64,000 nucleotides of DNA from Reticulitermes speratus (GCA_021186555.1 JAJKFL010000042.1:12392781-12456780), one strand, 5' to 3'. Positions 33,317-42,905 are shown, numbered from the stretch's first letter. Numbers and translations are program-made. The notes: a model not told the origin generated them from the letters alone.

Positions 33317-33717
33317 CTGTAATCAGTCAAACAGATATTTACATATTTAATAACAATCCAAATACAATGGCACATGTGTGCGTGTAAGCATGCAACTTTT
33401 TGTGTTTCCTTTGTCTATCCTCCCTCTTGCTTGTTACTGTAAACCTATAACAGAATATAATTATTTTATATAATACTCAATTTCATTCTTGCAAGTATGA
33501 ATAATATAGCTCTTCATGGTTTCAGTTAATTTAAATATTTCTCCACACCAAACAATAAATCTGAATGACAAATTATACCTTGTATACATATCACATAACA
33601 CAAAAAACAATTAATTTCACGTTGTGTTCACCGTGCATCTTGACATTAATTTTCAGTTTTTGAACCAACAAATGCACTTTTTTATTTTCTTATTACTATT
33701 CAATTCACCCTACATAT

Positions 33718-33745
33718 GTTTCGGCCGTGACTCGGCCATCATCAG
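33718..33745 (-). ncRNA. Hammerhead-like hairpin motif, left arm
   Basis: Read on minus: CTGATGA, T, GGCCG-AGTCA-CGGCC, GAAAC, ATATGTAGGG. Identical to the partner at 34098-34125. Confidence 0.45.
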
Positions 33746-34097
33746 GAGTACATTGATAAGTTCACGTCACTGTTCACTGGTCCATTTGGTATTATCACAG
33801 AACCGTTACACTGTTTAAGGTTGTTATTAATTACGTTGGCAATCACCAGTATACAAAATTTCTTCAAGTTGTTTCTTGAAATGTCTTGGTGTGTATAGTA
33901 TTTTCCTTGTGTTTGAAGTATATAGTATAGCACTAACGCCAGGAAAATACTAACACACCAAGACATTTCAAGTAAGAACTTGGAAGAAATTTTGTATACT
34001 GGTAATTGTCAATGTAAATAATAGCCTTAAACAGTGTAATGGTTGTGATAATACCATATGGACCAGTGAACAGTGAAGTGAAGTTATCAATGTACCC

Positions 34098-34125
34098 CTG
34101 ATGATGGCCGAGTCACGGCCGAAAC
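34098..34125 (+). ncRNA. Hammerhead-like hairpin motif, right arm
   Basis: CTGATGA, T, GGCCG-AGTCA-CGGCC (5-bp stem), GAAAC, then ATAT and GTA. Bases ACCC before CTGATGA and GGGT after GTA can pair as stem I. That gives stems I, II and a minimal III in hammerhead order, with one extra T between CTGATGA and stem II. Cleavage would be expected after GTA if active. Confidence 0.45.
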
Positions 34126-34182
34126 ATATGTAGGGTGAATTGAACAGACATATGAAAATAAAAAAGTGCATTAGTTGGTTCA

Positions 34183-34183
34183 A

Positions 34184-34237
<54 letters not shown>
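34183..34237. repeat. Poly-A then (TA)n microsatellite
   Basis: About 19 A followed by about 18 TA units at the edge of the right fold-back arm, as left by an A-tailed insertion or slippage. Confidence 0.85.
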
Positions 34238-34239
<2 letters not shown>

Positions 34240-34371
34240 AATTTACATCTCGCATGTTATGTGATGGAAAGCAGGCTGATACACAAGCAACAGTGACAGT
34301 GCTGGAAGGTGTAGAAATGCCTGGTGAGCAACATTTTTGCCTGAAATCAGCCAACATCTGGTGACCCATGC

Positions 34372-34460
34372 ACATGTGCGTGTATGCATGCATGTATGTA
34401 TGTATGTATGTGCATGAATGCATGTGTGTCTGGGTGTGTGTGTGTTGTGTGTGTGTTCCT
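34372..34460. repeat. (ATGT)n and (GT)n microsatellite
   Basis: Tracts of ATGTATGT, then TGTGTGT, in the Shroom intron. Confidence 0.8.
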
Positions 34461-34486
34461 AGCAGAAAAGAAATACAAACTCATAC

Positions 34487-35068
34487 CTAAGAGTCCTTGA
34501 AGTTTATCAGAAGGAGGAAGATGGCTTGCCAGATCTAGGGAGAGTCTTTCACACTCAATCTCTTCTTGAAGTTTCTGTCGAACTAGTGACGATACTACTT
34601 CCAACACTTCTCTCTCTGATTCAGTCTGAGATGCTGCATCACTTGTTGCAGCATTCACACGCAGAATAACTTCCGAACGCTGCACCAACTGGAGTGATTC
34701 CATCACCTGAGGCTTTATCCTATGCTGTGCAGTAGGGGATGATGGCAGTGGCAAATGAGAGTCTACTGGTGAGGTGGTCTCTGTTTCAGGTATGTCACAC
34801 TGTGTTTCAGTCTCCACATTTGCTGTCACCTTTGTGCGTTCCTCAACAGATAATGACTCTGTAACTCTACACTGGGTTTCCTCCTTCCCTAACTGCACTT
34901 CACCACTAGTTCTTGCACTGGATTCTTTATTGGGGTTACAGTCAATCACAGAAGTAACAACAACAAACTTCTCACTGCACACAGCCTGACAGTGGTGACT
35001 AGAGGGTTGTGGTTGATCTTCTTTCTCAGACAAGGCTATGTTGCCTGTACTGGGCACTCTATCACATT
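34487..35068 (-). CDS. Shroom: Shroom exon: acidic, Ser/Thr-rich middle region
   Basis: 582 nt; the acceptor is TATGTTGCAG, and AA completes a Glu codon from the upstream exon (G). It leaves one G at donor GTATGA. It encodes CDRVPSTGNIALSEKEDQPQ and on through a Glu/Ser/Thr-rich region, with PETETTSPVD, to VVSSLVRQKLQEEIECERLS and LDLASHLPPSDKLQGLL. No folded domain until the helical VRQKLQEEIECERLSLDLAS at the end, which matches a short segment seen upstream of ASD2 in Shrooms. The long frame, splice borders and agreeing phases support it. Confidence 0.85.
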
Positions 35069-35161
35069 CTGCAACATACAGTACAACTTTAGAAATGCTA
35101 TAAATTTGACAATTCATGATTTCAGTCTTCCACCACGATGTAAACGACGTATTCACTCTTC

Positions 35162-35620
35162 TGGGATGTTACGCAGTGTTGATTGGTATTTGGTTACAAT
35201 CAACACTGTGTAACATCCCAAAACAGCAAACACCTCAATCTGACTCTTGTTTTGGACAGTGTCCATCATCTTGAATCTTTTATACCATAGTTTTGAAAAC
35301 TGAGTCTGTTTTAGATGATTCGGGCCTTCTGGGATGTGAAACTGTACCATAGGATTAGAGGTCCCCGACATTCTGAAAGACCATAGTGCCTTTATATTCA
35401 AGTTTGTTGACTCCTTGATACTTGAAGATGAAGGCACTATGGTGTTTCAAAATGTCAGGGACCTCTAATCCTATGGTACAGTGTCACATCTCAGAAGACC
35501 TGGATCCTCCAAAACACCCCTGTGAGAACATCAAATCTCACAAGTGTCCATTTTTACTGTTAACTGACTATAATATACCAGACAATACAAATAAAATTTT
35601 ACCTAAGTTCATCACCTGAA
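35162..35620. repeat. Inverted-repeat unit related to the fold-back families
   Basis: A hairpin at 35162-35220 (24-bp arms with two mismatches) is followed by arms 35320-35400 and 35427-35505 (ACCTCTAATCCTATGGTACA and its complement). Read on minus it includes GATGATGGACACTGTCCAAAAC, which recalls the hairpin motif but with a decayed core. A related stretch (CAGTGTCACATCCCAGAAGA) recurs at about 62593-62660. Confidence 0.6.
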
Positions 35621-36917
35621 AACTCTTTTCAGTTTATTCATTAATATCCTCTCTTGCTCCCTTTCAATGTTTCACAGATGTCAACAGTAAATCCAAACAC
35701 CTTGTACACATGCTGTATAAAAAGCAGTATAAATGAATATCTTACCTACGTTCATCACATTACAATGAAAACAGACACCGATTTTTCAAAACCTTGTTGT
35801 GATAAAGACCCAAGATCAAGGACACTGTCCAAAACAAACAGGTCCACCAGATTAGGACCTTCTTTATTTATCCCTTTCACACTTTATCCCATTACTTTCC
35901 TTTTAGGGTAAATAATGTTTCATCTCTGTGCTTCTGTATAAGAGCATAAACACTAATATAGTGTGACAATGAGAAAACATAACACAGTTAATATAACATG
36001 CGCGTATGTCATAAAGTCTCCTATTTTATGTACATGTGTATGTGTAGAGACACGTGTGTGCATGCGTGCGCATACACATCTACAGAGCAGTCTCTCTTAA
36101 GAAACTAAAAGTAGTTCAGCTGGTCAAGACAACCAAGGCAATCTGTACAACTCCTGACTTGTATCTGGAAGATGCCAAGTTAGACATTTGACAGCAAGTC
36201 CAGATATTCTGACATTTTCGAGCTCTTCATGAGCCTATTCAGGCAAATGTCTGTACAGAACTTTAAACCCACTACTACATCTTTTAAAATTCATTACACA
36301 CTATCATACCCTCATCTGGCGTTATACAGCACAGTTCTGATAGAATCAAATCAAATATTTATCACTTGATTCAAGTCATACAGAAGGCTGCATCCGCTAA
36401 CACCGTTATTTTTTGGCCATTCACAGACTCTATGCCTTGTTTTATGAACAATATTTTTATATATCATGTACCTCAATCTACCACCTGTATTTAGCACATT
36501 CAAAACATCACTCCACACCTTAAAACCAAATATTGTTCAGATGTTATAACATCTTCACTTTCCTTCTTTGTTAGCTCTTCTATCAATTTTAACTATTATG
36601 TTTGTAACCCTGCATTCTGTTCTAGTAAACTTTTAATAAAATTTCATATTTGCTCAGTTCATTTAATAATACATCTAAATATAGATTTCAATAAATTTTA
36701 CACCTCCCTCTTACCTGCATAACACAGTAAAAAGTAAAACCCATCCCATCCTACTTATACCTACAATTAAATGTGTTCTGTCTTCTTGAGTTTATCAGTA
36801 TAAAATAATATAATAATACTACAGCGAAACCCTTGTTTTTCCACACATTCCACTACACTCAGTACTTTTAAAAATAAATCATGTAACCCTTCCTGCGAGA
36901 GTCATTATATTTACTGC

Positions 36918-36957
36918 AAGCAAACAAACAAACAAACAAACAAACAAACAAACAAAC
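36918..36957. repeat. (CAAA)n microsatellite
   Basis: About ten uninterrupted CAAA units in the Shroom intron. Confidence 0.85.
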
Positions 36958-37131
36958 ACCTCGTTACGAAAATATATGCCGTTTATGAACTCGAGTGTTC
37001 GTCACCGTGTTCACACAAGCCTGTCACGTGAACATGCCCTGAGCCACTTAAACACAGCCCACACCCACACGGTCTATTTACAGCACCCCACAGTACTTCC
37101 AATGTAAGTTCATACTGAAATGGAATTTTAC

Positions 37132-37268
37132 CTGTGGAAAGGCTCTGCGTTGTGCTGATGATATCCTGCCCAGACGGCGACATGGTTCGCTTGTAGCTCC
37201 CCTCGAAGTTAGGCAGCCCCCTATCTCTGTCACGACGATACGCGAGGTAGGACGCCTTGGAGGCGGTC
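37132..37268 (-). CDS. Shroom: Shroom exon: furthest upstream exon in the window
   Basis: 137 nt, acceptor TTTTTCTTGCAG, donor GTAAAA. Entered with two carried bases (AG plus G gives Arg) and leaves one G that joins AA of the next exon (Glu). It reads TASKASYLAYRRDRDRGLPN, then FEGSYKRTMSPSGQDIISTT. A basic, probably unstructured stretch; no named domain. Upstream coding exons are expected but none was found up to 64000. The exon is more GC-rich than the rest of the gene. Support is the borders, the phase agreement and clean joining to known Shroom exons. Confidence 0.75.
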
Positions 37269-37589
37269 CTGCAAGAAAAACACATCATAAAAGTTTAATG
37301 CGAGGACCCCAGCATTCGAGCAGAACACAATTCGCTCTCGTACGACAGGCAAGTGGGGAAAAACTGAACACACAACATTAGGCTTTGTGTGTTCCAAATT
37401 TAAACATGGAACCAAGTTTATTGATGACGCATTCTAGAAGTCATTTTAAGCTCGTCTATAATTATAGCTATAAGCTGAAACAGAATGTGTGTTAATTTCA
37501 GTTCTGCACGCTGGAGAGAAATACAGTGAACAGACACACGATTAACTAACACGTGTCTCGCTATCGGACAAATCACGTGCACTGTTACA
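37269..37589. other. Intron sequence, no exon seen
   Basis: Start of the intron upstream of the first Shroom exon in the window. No exon or known repeat. Confidence 0.45.
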
Positions 37590-37692
37590 ATGCAGCTGTC
37601 CCCGTGTTTAATTCAGCACGACGCCACGAAGACGCATGAAGGAACAGAGGTATAACTTGCGCACCCTTAACCACAGCTATCACAGATGGAAT
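37590..37692 (-). mobile_element. SINE family A fragment
   Basis: 3' part only: GCAGCTGTCCCCGTG, then CACGAAGACGCATGAAGG and CAGAGGTATAACTTG. Confidence 0.65.
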
Positions 37693-38179
37693 ATCGCGGT
37701 CGAGTGGGTAACATTCCTGGTTCGTATTCTTGAGTTCCTTGGTTCAAATCTCTGCCCGAATTCAGGGTTAATGTGATAAGTTTCGCGTTTCTTTTCCAAG
37801 CACACGGGGGTCCTCAAACTAGATCACGATCGCTTCTTCCTTCGTCCTTCCCAATCCATTATTCACTGACTAACCTACCTCATTCGACGATATATCATCT
37901 AAGCTGACAGTGTCGTTAACCCTTTAAGGCCAAGTGGTTACTTTATGTACCACCAACTGTAAGTTTCAGAATTTTATACTTCTGTCCACACAGTTCCTTT
38001 GTGTGTTCCGTGGATCTCACAAAAAAAAAGTGATTATCTCCCAATCCAACACTGATTGCTTTTCTAACCCAGACGTCGTGTGTTTACTGCGCGGTACGAA
38101 CTGAATATTTATATATAATTGGTGTTGATTTTCTTCTTCACAGGGCTGACTCAAACAAATAATATGCTAACCTCAGGAA

Positions 38180-38335
38180 CGGATAGAAGTGACTCGTTAG
38201 CTTCATGCTCACAACGTTTTACCCCTCAGCATATAGCCTCGATACCCATTGATTATGAGGCTGGGTAAGACCGAGGTGTGGAAGTGTCCCTTGCCTGGAA
38301 TTGAAGTCCGGCCTCCAGTCTATACGGACGATTAT
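38180..38335 (-). mobile_element. SINE family A fragment
   Basis: Middle and head: TAGCTTCATGCTC, CTCGATACCCATTGATTATG, AGGCTGGGTAAGACC. The 3' end is missing. Confidence 0.65.
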
Positions 38336-38767
38336 TCCGATATTCGTAGAGGTTTATGCAATATTTCGGATGGAAAAGTGTCACCCTTATGTAATTATTG
38401 AAAAAAAAAGCAAGCTGCTGGTTTGTTCGCTACAGTTTATGACAACTGGTTCATAGGTGCGTTATTGCCCTTGCAGAAAGCCTAACAAAATTGCTCTGGC
38501 TATAGCCTATGCATGATTCCAGAACTCCACACAACCTTTAAAACGGATTTTCACGAAATTTCGTACTTGGTAGTTTAATTATAATTTGCGATCTCGTTGC
38601 CACTTTGTTTAAAAGAGCAACGAATGACAGACACTTTACAGGAGAAGCCGACGGGTGAGTCTGGGCGCACCTCCACCGCAACTCGTGTATAAGAAACCGA
38701 ATGTTTATCAGAATGCATGCCTTCAGAAAGGTAAGTTGTACAGAAAAATGAAACACGCACCTTATGT

Positions 38768-38931
38768 CAGGGGTACACAAATTTTCCAAAAATCTAGGAG
38801 CCACTTCAAAATTCTAGGCGCTAGATGGGTGACATGAAGCAAGTACATTACTGTGAACACACAAATATTAGGCACCACCGTACAACATTTTGTCGCCCTT
38901 GCAACCTGGCGCCCGAGATCTGTGCACCCCT
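38768..38931. mobile_element. hAT-like MITE (CAGGGGTACACAAA family)
   Basis: Starts CAGGGGTACACAAATTTTCC and ends with the complement of AGGGGTGCACAGATCTCGGG. Flanked by CCTTATGT (38760-38767) and TCTTATGT (38932-38939): 7 of 8 match, with TA in the centre as in hAT/Buster insertions. Related copies: 56434-56598, 58784-58950, 61101-61236. Confidence 0.75.
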
Positions 38932-39291
38932 TCTTATGTTCAGTCCGTCTTTTTGGCGGTTTTCAGGATAACAAGCCTCTATAACTTACTGGCCCTCACC
39001 TAAGTTTCCCATAAATATGATACTTACAAAGTGAACTTTAGGCTGAAAACTTTTTTCTCTGTCATATTAAATGGAAGCTACACTTCTCCTTTTGACATTC
39101 CAGTGATATTACATGTTCAAGGGGAAAATTAAATTCCTCCCTATACTGAGTAATTACAAATAATCTTTCAACTTTGAAAATATATTCCACGAAAAGTAAG
39201 CCCCGCAGAATGACATTTGTAAAGCATAAAGAAGCACTCTCTAAGTTTTCGCTGCCACATGTCGGATTACGATGTGAGCCCCAGTGATGAT

Positions 39292-39577
39292 TCTAAAGGT
39301 AAAGTTTTCCACGTCCATGTCATGAAGGCATATAGGGGGAGTAGAGGTATATCTCCACTCACTCCTAATTTCGGCACTAGATGAAGGTAAGTGATTAGCT
39401 TCACGCCCCACCCGCTTGACTCCCGGGAAATAACCGGTATCCACTGAATAGGAGGCTGGGTGGGCCCCAGAGTCGGTCTGGACTTTTTGGAGACGAGACA
39501 AATCTCTTTCCCCTACTGGGATTCGAAACCCGGATCGTCCATCCCGTAGCGTAGTCGCTATACAACTGGGCTACACT
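39292..39577 (-). mobile_element. SINE family A copy, nearly full
   Basis: Minus copy with GGTAAAG at the 3' end, CCACCCGCTTGACTCCCGGG, GGTATCCACTGAATAGGAGG, and head with B box complement GGGATTCGAAACCCGG and ATACAACTGGGCTACAC. Confidence 0.85.
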
Positions 39578-39794
39578 TGAATACAATAATCTGAATTACA
39601 TTTATATCATAAGTACGAGATATGTTACAACCTAGATAGTTATATCATATGTAATAAATTAAGACGACTTACACACCACCTGTAATTATGTCAAAGGCTC
39701 CACATTTTTATGGGCATTAAACACAGACTTCCCACGTCTGCTTGTGTTGGCCATTACGTAAACGAAAGCTATTGTACGAAATATTGTGAAAAGT

Positions 39795-40215
39795 TCACAG
39801 TCCGGTTGCGAAGTTGGCAGTTACGCGAGATAAGATTGATCTTGGTCACGAGGTAACAGGGGACTGGAGGCGATTACACAATGTGGAGCTTCATGATCTG
39901 TACAAATGTTGTTCGAGTGACCAAATCAAGAATAATGAGATGGGTGGGGCATCTAGCATGTATGGTGGAAGAAGACGTGCGTACAGGATTTTGGTGGGAG
40001 AGGGCAAGAGACCACTTGGGAATCCTAGGCGTAGATGAGAGGATAATATTAAAACGCATCTTCAAGTGGAATGGGAGCATGGGCTGGATTCATCTGGCTC
40101 AGGATAGAGGCGGGCTTTTGTAAGAGCGGTGACGATCCTTCGGGTTCCATAAAATGCGGGTAGTTTCTTGATTAGCTGAGAAACTATTAGCTTCTTAAGA
40201 AGCATTCTGCTCCAT
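39795..40215 (+). mobile_element. RTE-like LINE 3' end, best copy in the window
   Basis: Two overlapping frames hold the C terminus of an RTE-type protein: EVTGDWRRLHNVELHDLYKC and on, then after a frameshift RIMRWVGHLACMVEEDVRTG, GRARDHLGI-like, and MGWIHLAQDRGG. These match the usual order EVTGxWRxLHNxEL, MRWxGHVARM, GKRPLGRPRRRW, DWIxLAQDRxxWR in such elements. A 3' tail TTCTTGATTAGCTGAG follows. Frameshifted, so inactive. Confidence 0.8.
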
Positions 40216-40502
40216 GGAGTTCTTCTTCTTCCAAAGGGCCCGTCGGCAGAAGCTCCGGATGCACTGCAGCCTTATAGGGGCCTTACACGATCAATAATAC
40301 TGTCATTACTTGAAATTAATGACAGTATTATTGATCGTGTAAATTCGATATTGATGGAATGACGGCAAGTAATGATGCGGATCCAGATATTCTGATATCG
40401 GAGCATCAGTATTGGCGAGTGGAAGGGATACTGTCATTAATAATGGTCGTGTAGGGCGCGCGCATCATTACTCCATCATTACTCAGTTCGAATTGCGGAG
40501 CC

Positions 40503-40889
40503 GTGATGGAAGGTTGTGTCACCGTTGGTAGTGAGTCCGAAGTCCCGGGAGGCGAGGCTATTCAGGATGATGATTCAACAAACGATGAAGTTCTTCGGAA
40601 CTTCATTGAAACATATGAAAGTCTTCCAGAACTGTGGAATTCTTCACGCCCTTCTTACATGAATAAAACAAGAAGAAACTTAGCTGTAGATAAGCTGGTA
40701 AACATTTATAGTAAAATGAAACCAGGGGCCAATCGTGCTGACGTGAGGAGGAAAATAAATACTCTCAGGTCAAACTACCGAAAAGAATTGAAGAAAATTG
40801 TTTCATCGAAGAGGTCAGGAAGTGGTACGGATGAGGTTTACCAGCCAACCTCGTGGGTGTTCCACGCATTGAAGTTCATTCATTCTTAA
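40503..40889 (+). CDS. MADF-domain protein of Harbinger element
   Basis: 128 aa, uninterrupted. After about 28 acidic residues comes a MADF/Myb-SANT-like domain: VLRNFIETYESLPELWNSSR, then YMNKTRRNLAVDKLVNIY, RADVRRKINTLRSNYRKELK. The WNSSxPxYxNKxxRxxA and V(R/K)KKIxxLRxxYRKELKK patterns are typical. It ends TSWVFHALKFIHS, the usual W-(Y/F)-xxLxFL end. In Harbinger elements the second protein of this type helps the transposase enter the nucleus and bind the ends (family knowledge). It is inside terminal repeats with TTA duplications, so not a host gene. It could still supply the protein in trans. Confidence 0.85.
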   Translation: MMEGCVTVGSESEVPGGEAIQDDDSTNDEVLRNFIETYESLPELWNSSRPSYMNKTRRNLAVDKLVNIYSKMKPGANRADVRRKINTLRSNYRKELKKIVSSKRSGSGTDEVYQPTSWVFHALKFIHS

Positions 40890-41060
40890 ATAGTTCTTAT
40901 AATCATCCACTTCCACAGCACTTATTTCCTTCAATAAGTTGACATGTGAATACTTATCACGTTTTTTCAGCCATTCCTTCATCCAACAGCGGCGCTTAAC
41001 ATGACGTTTCGTTCCTAAAGCTAAAATTAAAGCTAAACACGCTTTTCGTCGCAAATCCAT
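40878..41060 (-). pseudogene. Harbinger transposase, N-terminal fragment
   Basis: About 61 residues: MDLRRKACLALILALG, then KRRCWMKEWLKKRDKYSHVN, LLKEISAVEVDDYKNYLRMN. The pattern RRxWVxxWLxxRxxxGxxxxLxxELxxxDxxxFxNYxRM is the N-terminal region of Harbinger transposases. It stops at NYLRMN, where sequence from the MADF gene end begins, so the DDE domain is lost. The two ends overlap by about 12 bp at the deletion point (40878-40889). Confidence 0.7.
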
Positions 41061-41249
41061 TCTCGGATGAAGACAAAATCAGTGCACTCTCCTAGGCGAC
41101 TCTACTGGTACTGAAGCAAAATACTGACAATAATACTGAGCGTGTAGGTGTGAAAATTAATGACGGAGTAATGAATGAGTAATGACGGCTCTGTAATGAA
41201 GTGCAGTAATGACAGTATTATTGATCGTGTAAGGCCCCTATTAGGCTTA

Positions 41250-41580
41250 TTGTGCAACCCTAAGTATTCCATTCAGCACTTGTTCATTCAAAGCCCTGTG
41301 CCTCTTACAAGAGACACAGGGATTTTAATGAAGCTGTACTTATATCTTTTGGTTCAGCAAATAGCTTCCCAAAGTACTTACAGCCAACGCCTCGCAACAA
41401 CAAATAATATGGTACACAGTTTCAGTCTCCGACCTGCAAAATCTGCAGGTAGGATCTCCATCAAAGAGGCCCATAATATTCAGGTGCTTCTTCACAGGAG
41501 CATGGCCTGTGAGCAATGCAACTAACATTCTTAGTTGATGCCTGCTTAATTTAAGCAGGTCTTCAGCTCTTTCTTACATG
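41250..41580 (-). mobile_element. LINE 3' fragment (RNase H / zinc-knuckle tail)
   Basis: The minus frame reads RMLVALLTGHAPVKKHLNIM, GLFDGDPTCRFCRSETETVY, HIICCCEAL. The LLTGHxxxxxHLxxMGLxxxPxCRxCxxExETxxHxxxxCxAL pattern is the C terminus of Jockey/I-type LINE proteins. Not necessarily the same element as at 6501-8612. It starts about 10 bp beyond the Harbinger derivative. Confidence 0.75.
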
Positions 41581-41888
41581 GTCTACCAACAAAAACTTTG
41601 CCATGTCTACGCTCCATGGAGTTAGTTACGTTTCATTCTGTAGCTCAAAGCCTACAGAGTAGTTAAATATACACACACTTTATGTGTGATTATTTTCGTA
41701 CTCACAAGTGTATCTGAACTAGGTTACGTGCGTAACAATTCAGCCGGCACGATACGATATCAAGCTGAATAAAACCTTTAAGAAATTACAAACGTTCCAC
41801 TTGAAGAAACACAGGTTTAACACGCTGCAGATCACAAAATGTCTCAACACCACAACCACGGGGCTGCATGTTGGCCTCTGGCATGTCC

Positions 41889-42185
41889 AACACAAGAAAA
41901 CAGACAGTCCCCGACTTACGGCTGGGTTCCATACCGACGAGCAAGTCGTTAAAGTAGGAAATGCATTGTAGATACACATCGACTGCCCACTAGCACTATT
42001 CATCATAGTAATATCCTCTTGTTTTCGTTTCTAAATCTGTTGCTTTTCGCTTTCTTCTATCGCCACCTTTATCAGTTTCACTTTTCCTCTTACTGGTCTT
42101 GGTGGGCACAAGCTAACAAAATATCCATAATTATATCACTGTCGTAAGTACGAGTGGTCCTAAGTCGATGGTGTCGTAAGACGGG
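41889..42185. mobile_element. Old DNA-transposon-like repeat (same family as 22637-22990)
   Basis: Starts ACAGTCCCCGACTTACGGC. It shares CATCGACTGCCCACTAG and CCACCTTTATCAGTTTCAC with the other copy. No coding capacity. Confidence 0.5.
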
Positions 42186-42221
42186 TAGCGTTTATACTAG
42201 CGAAAATCAAAGACGGTAAAA

Positions 42222-42334
42222 GTAAAGTACAGTAACGTAGAGTAAAGTAAAGTAAAGTAGAGTAAAGTATAGTAAAGTAAAGTACAGTAAAGTACAGTAA
42301 AGTAGAGTAAAGTAAAGTAAAGTACAGTAGTAAA
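42222..42334. repeat. (AGTAA)n pentanucleotide array
   Basis: About 22 units AGTAA with AGTAC and AGTAG variants, ending at the head of a SINE B copy. Confidence 0.85.
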
Positions 42335-42338
42335 GTTT

Positions 42339-42606
42339 GGGGGGCACGCGGTGGCGCAGTTGGTTGAGGCACTGCTCTATAAGCTGGAAGGTCGCGGGTT
42401 CGATTCCCGATGGTGTCATTCGAATTTTTCATTGACATAATTCTTTCGGTCGCACTATGGCCCTGGGGTCGACTCAGCCTCTAACAGAAATGAGTACAGG
42501 GCTGACAACCTTACCACCTTCATGTGCCGATTGTCTAGAAATCTGGGATCCTAAACCTCTTGGAACCCTAAGGGCCTGTCGAGGCCTGTAATGGAATTGC
42601 TTTATT
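42339..42606 (+). mobile_element. SINE family B copy with full tRNA-like head
   Basis: Head GTGGCGCAGTTGG (A box) and GGTTCGATTCC (B box) are well kept. The body follows, with an internal deletion of about 50 bp between GAGTACA and GGGCTGACAACC. Ends TAATGGAATTGCTTTATTA. Confidence 0.88.
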
Positions 42607-42610
42607 ACAG

Positions 42611-42905
42611 CAGTAAAGTTGTCCCTGTGCACTCCATGACGGCGTGCGGGGGAATGGTGATATAGTGTCACTCATTCTAAACTTCGGCACTAGATGGAGG
42701 TGAGTGGCCAGCTTCACGTCCCGGCGGAACTACCCGCGTGGAAAGGGTCTCCGGTACCCATCGAGTAGAAAGTTACATGGTCCCCAGAGCCGGTCTGGAC
42801 GCTTGGAGAAGAGAAAAAAATACATCTTGCCCCGGTCCTGATTCGAATCAGGATCCCTCAGATGTCCAGTCTCTACGTCACTCTACCGACTGCGCTTACC
42901 CTTAT
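42611..42905 (-). mobile_element. SINE family A copy
   Basis: Directly follows the SINE B copy and lies in the opposite direction. GTCCCTGTGCACTCCATGAC, then GGTACCCATCGAGTAG, and B box complement TGATTCGAATCAGGATC at the head. Confidence 0.8.

Larger units (their letters stand above)
33655..34190. repeat. Large fold-back with a hairpin motif in each arm
   Basis: Two arms of about 240-250 bp (33655-33908 and 33951-34186) are reverse complements with roughly a tenth of positions different. They are joined by a 40-50-bp loop around AGTATATAGTATAGC. Each arm carries the motif near its outer end. Both arms also share CTGTTCACTGGTCCAT, AAATTTCTTC and GTGCATT blocks. Lies in the Shroom intron between exons 33070-33316 and 34487-35068. 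No protein frame. Confidence 0.85.
35069..37131. other. Shroom intron with inverted repeat
   Basis: About 2 kb of intron between Shroom exons. Includes the inverted-repeat unit at 35162-35620 and a (CAAA)n microsatellite at about 36918-36957. No further exon; the splice phases need none. Confidence 0.55.
40275..41240. mobile_element. PIF/Harbinger deletion derivative with TTA target duplication
   Basis: 966 bp; both ends read TAGGGGCCTTACACGATCAA (inverted; the match extends about 35 bp with no mismatch), each flanked by TTA (40272-40274 and 41241-41243), the Harbinger target preference. It carries an intact MADF-type ORF on plus and only the N-terminal end of a Harbinger transposase on minus, pointing toward each other. 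Most of the transposase gene has been deleted between them. The left end also has an extra inverted copy of its own terminus (40317-40342). Confidence 0.88.

Noticed and set aside
34140..34364. Open frame with Lys run and Ile-Tyr repeats
   Set aside because: Translation of poly-A and (TA)n microsatellite.
33968..34423. 151-aa minus-strand frame
   Set aside because: Crosses a fold-back arm and microsatellites; fold-back palindromes create long frames by chance.
42351..42410. tRNA gene (A box GTGGCGCAGTTGG, B box GGTTCGATTCC)
   Set aside because: Same head and body recur at 15765 and 54590; it is the head of SINE family B. No acceptor-stem pairing.
42160..42438. Frames rich in Leu-Tyr-Phe-Thr repeats
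   Set aside because: Translation of the AGTAA pentanucleotide array.
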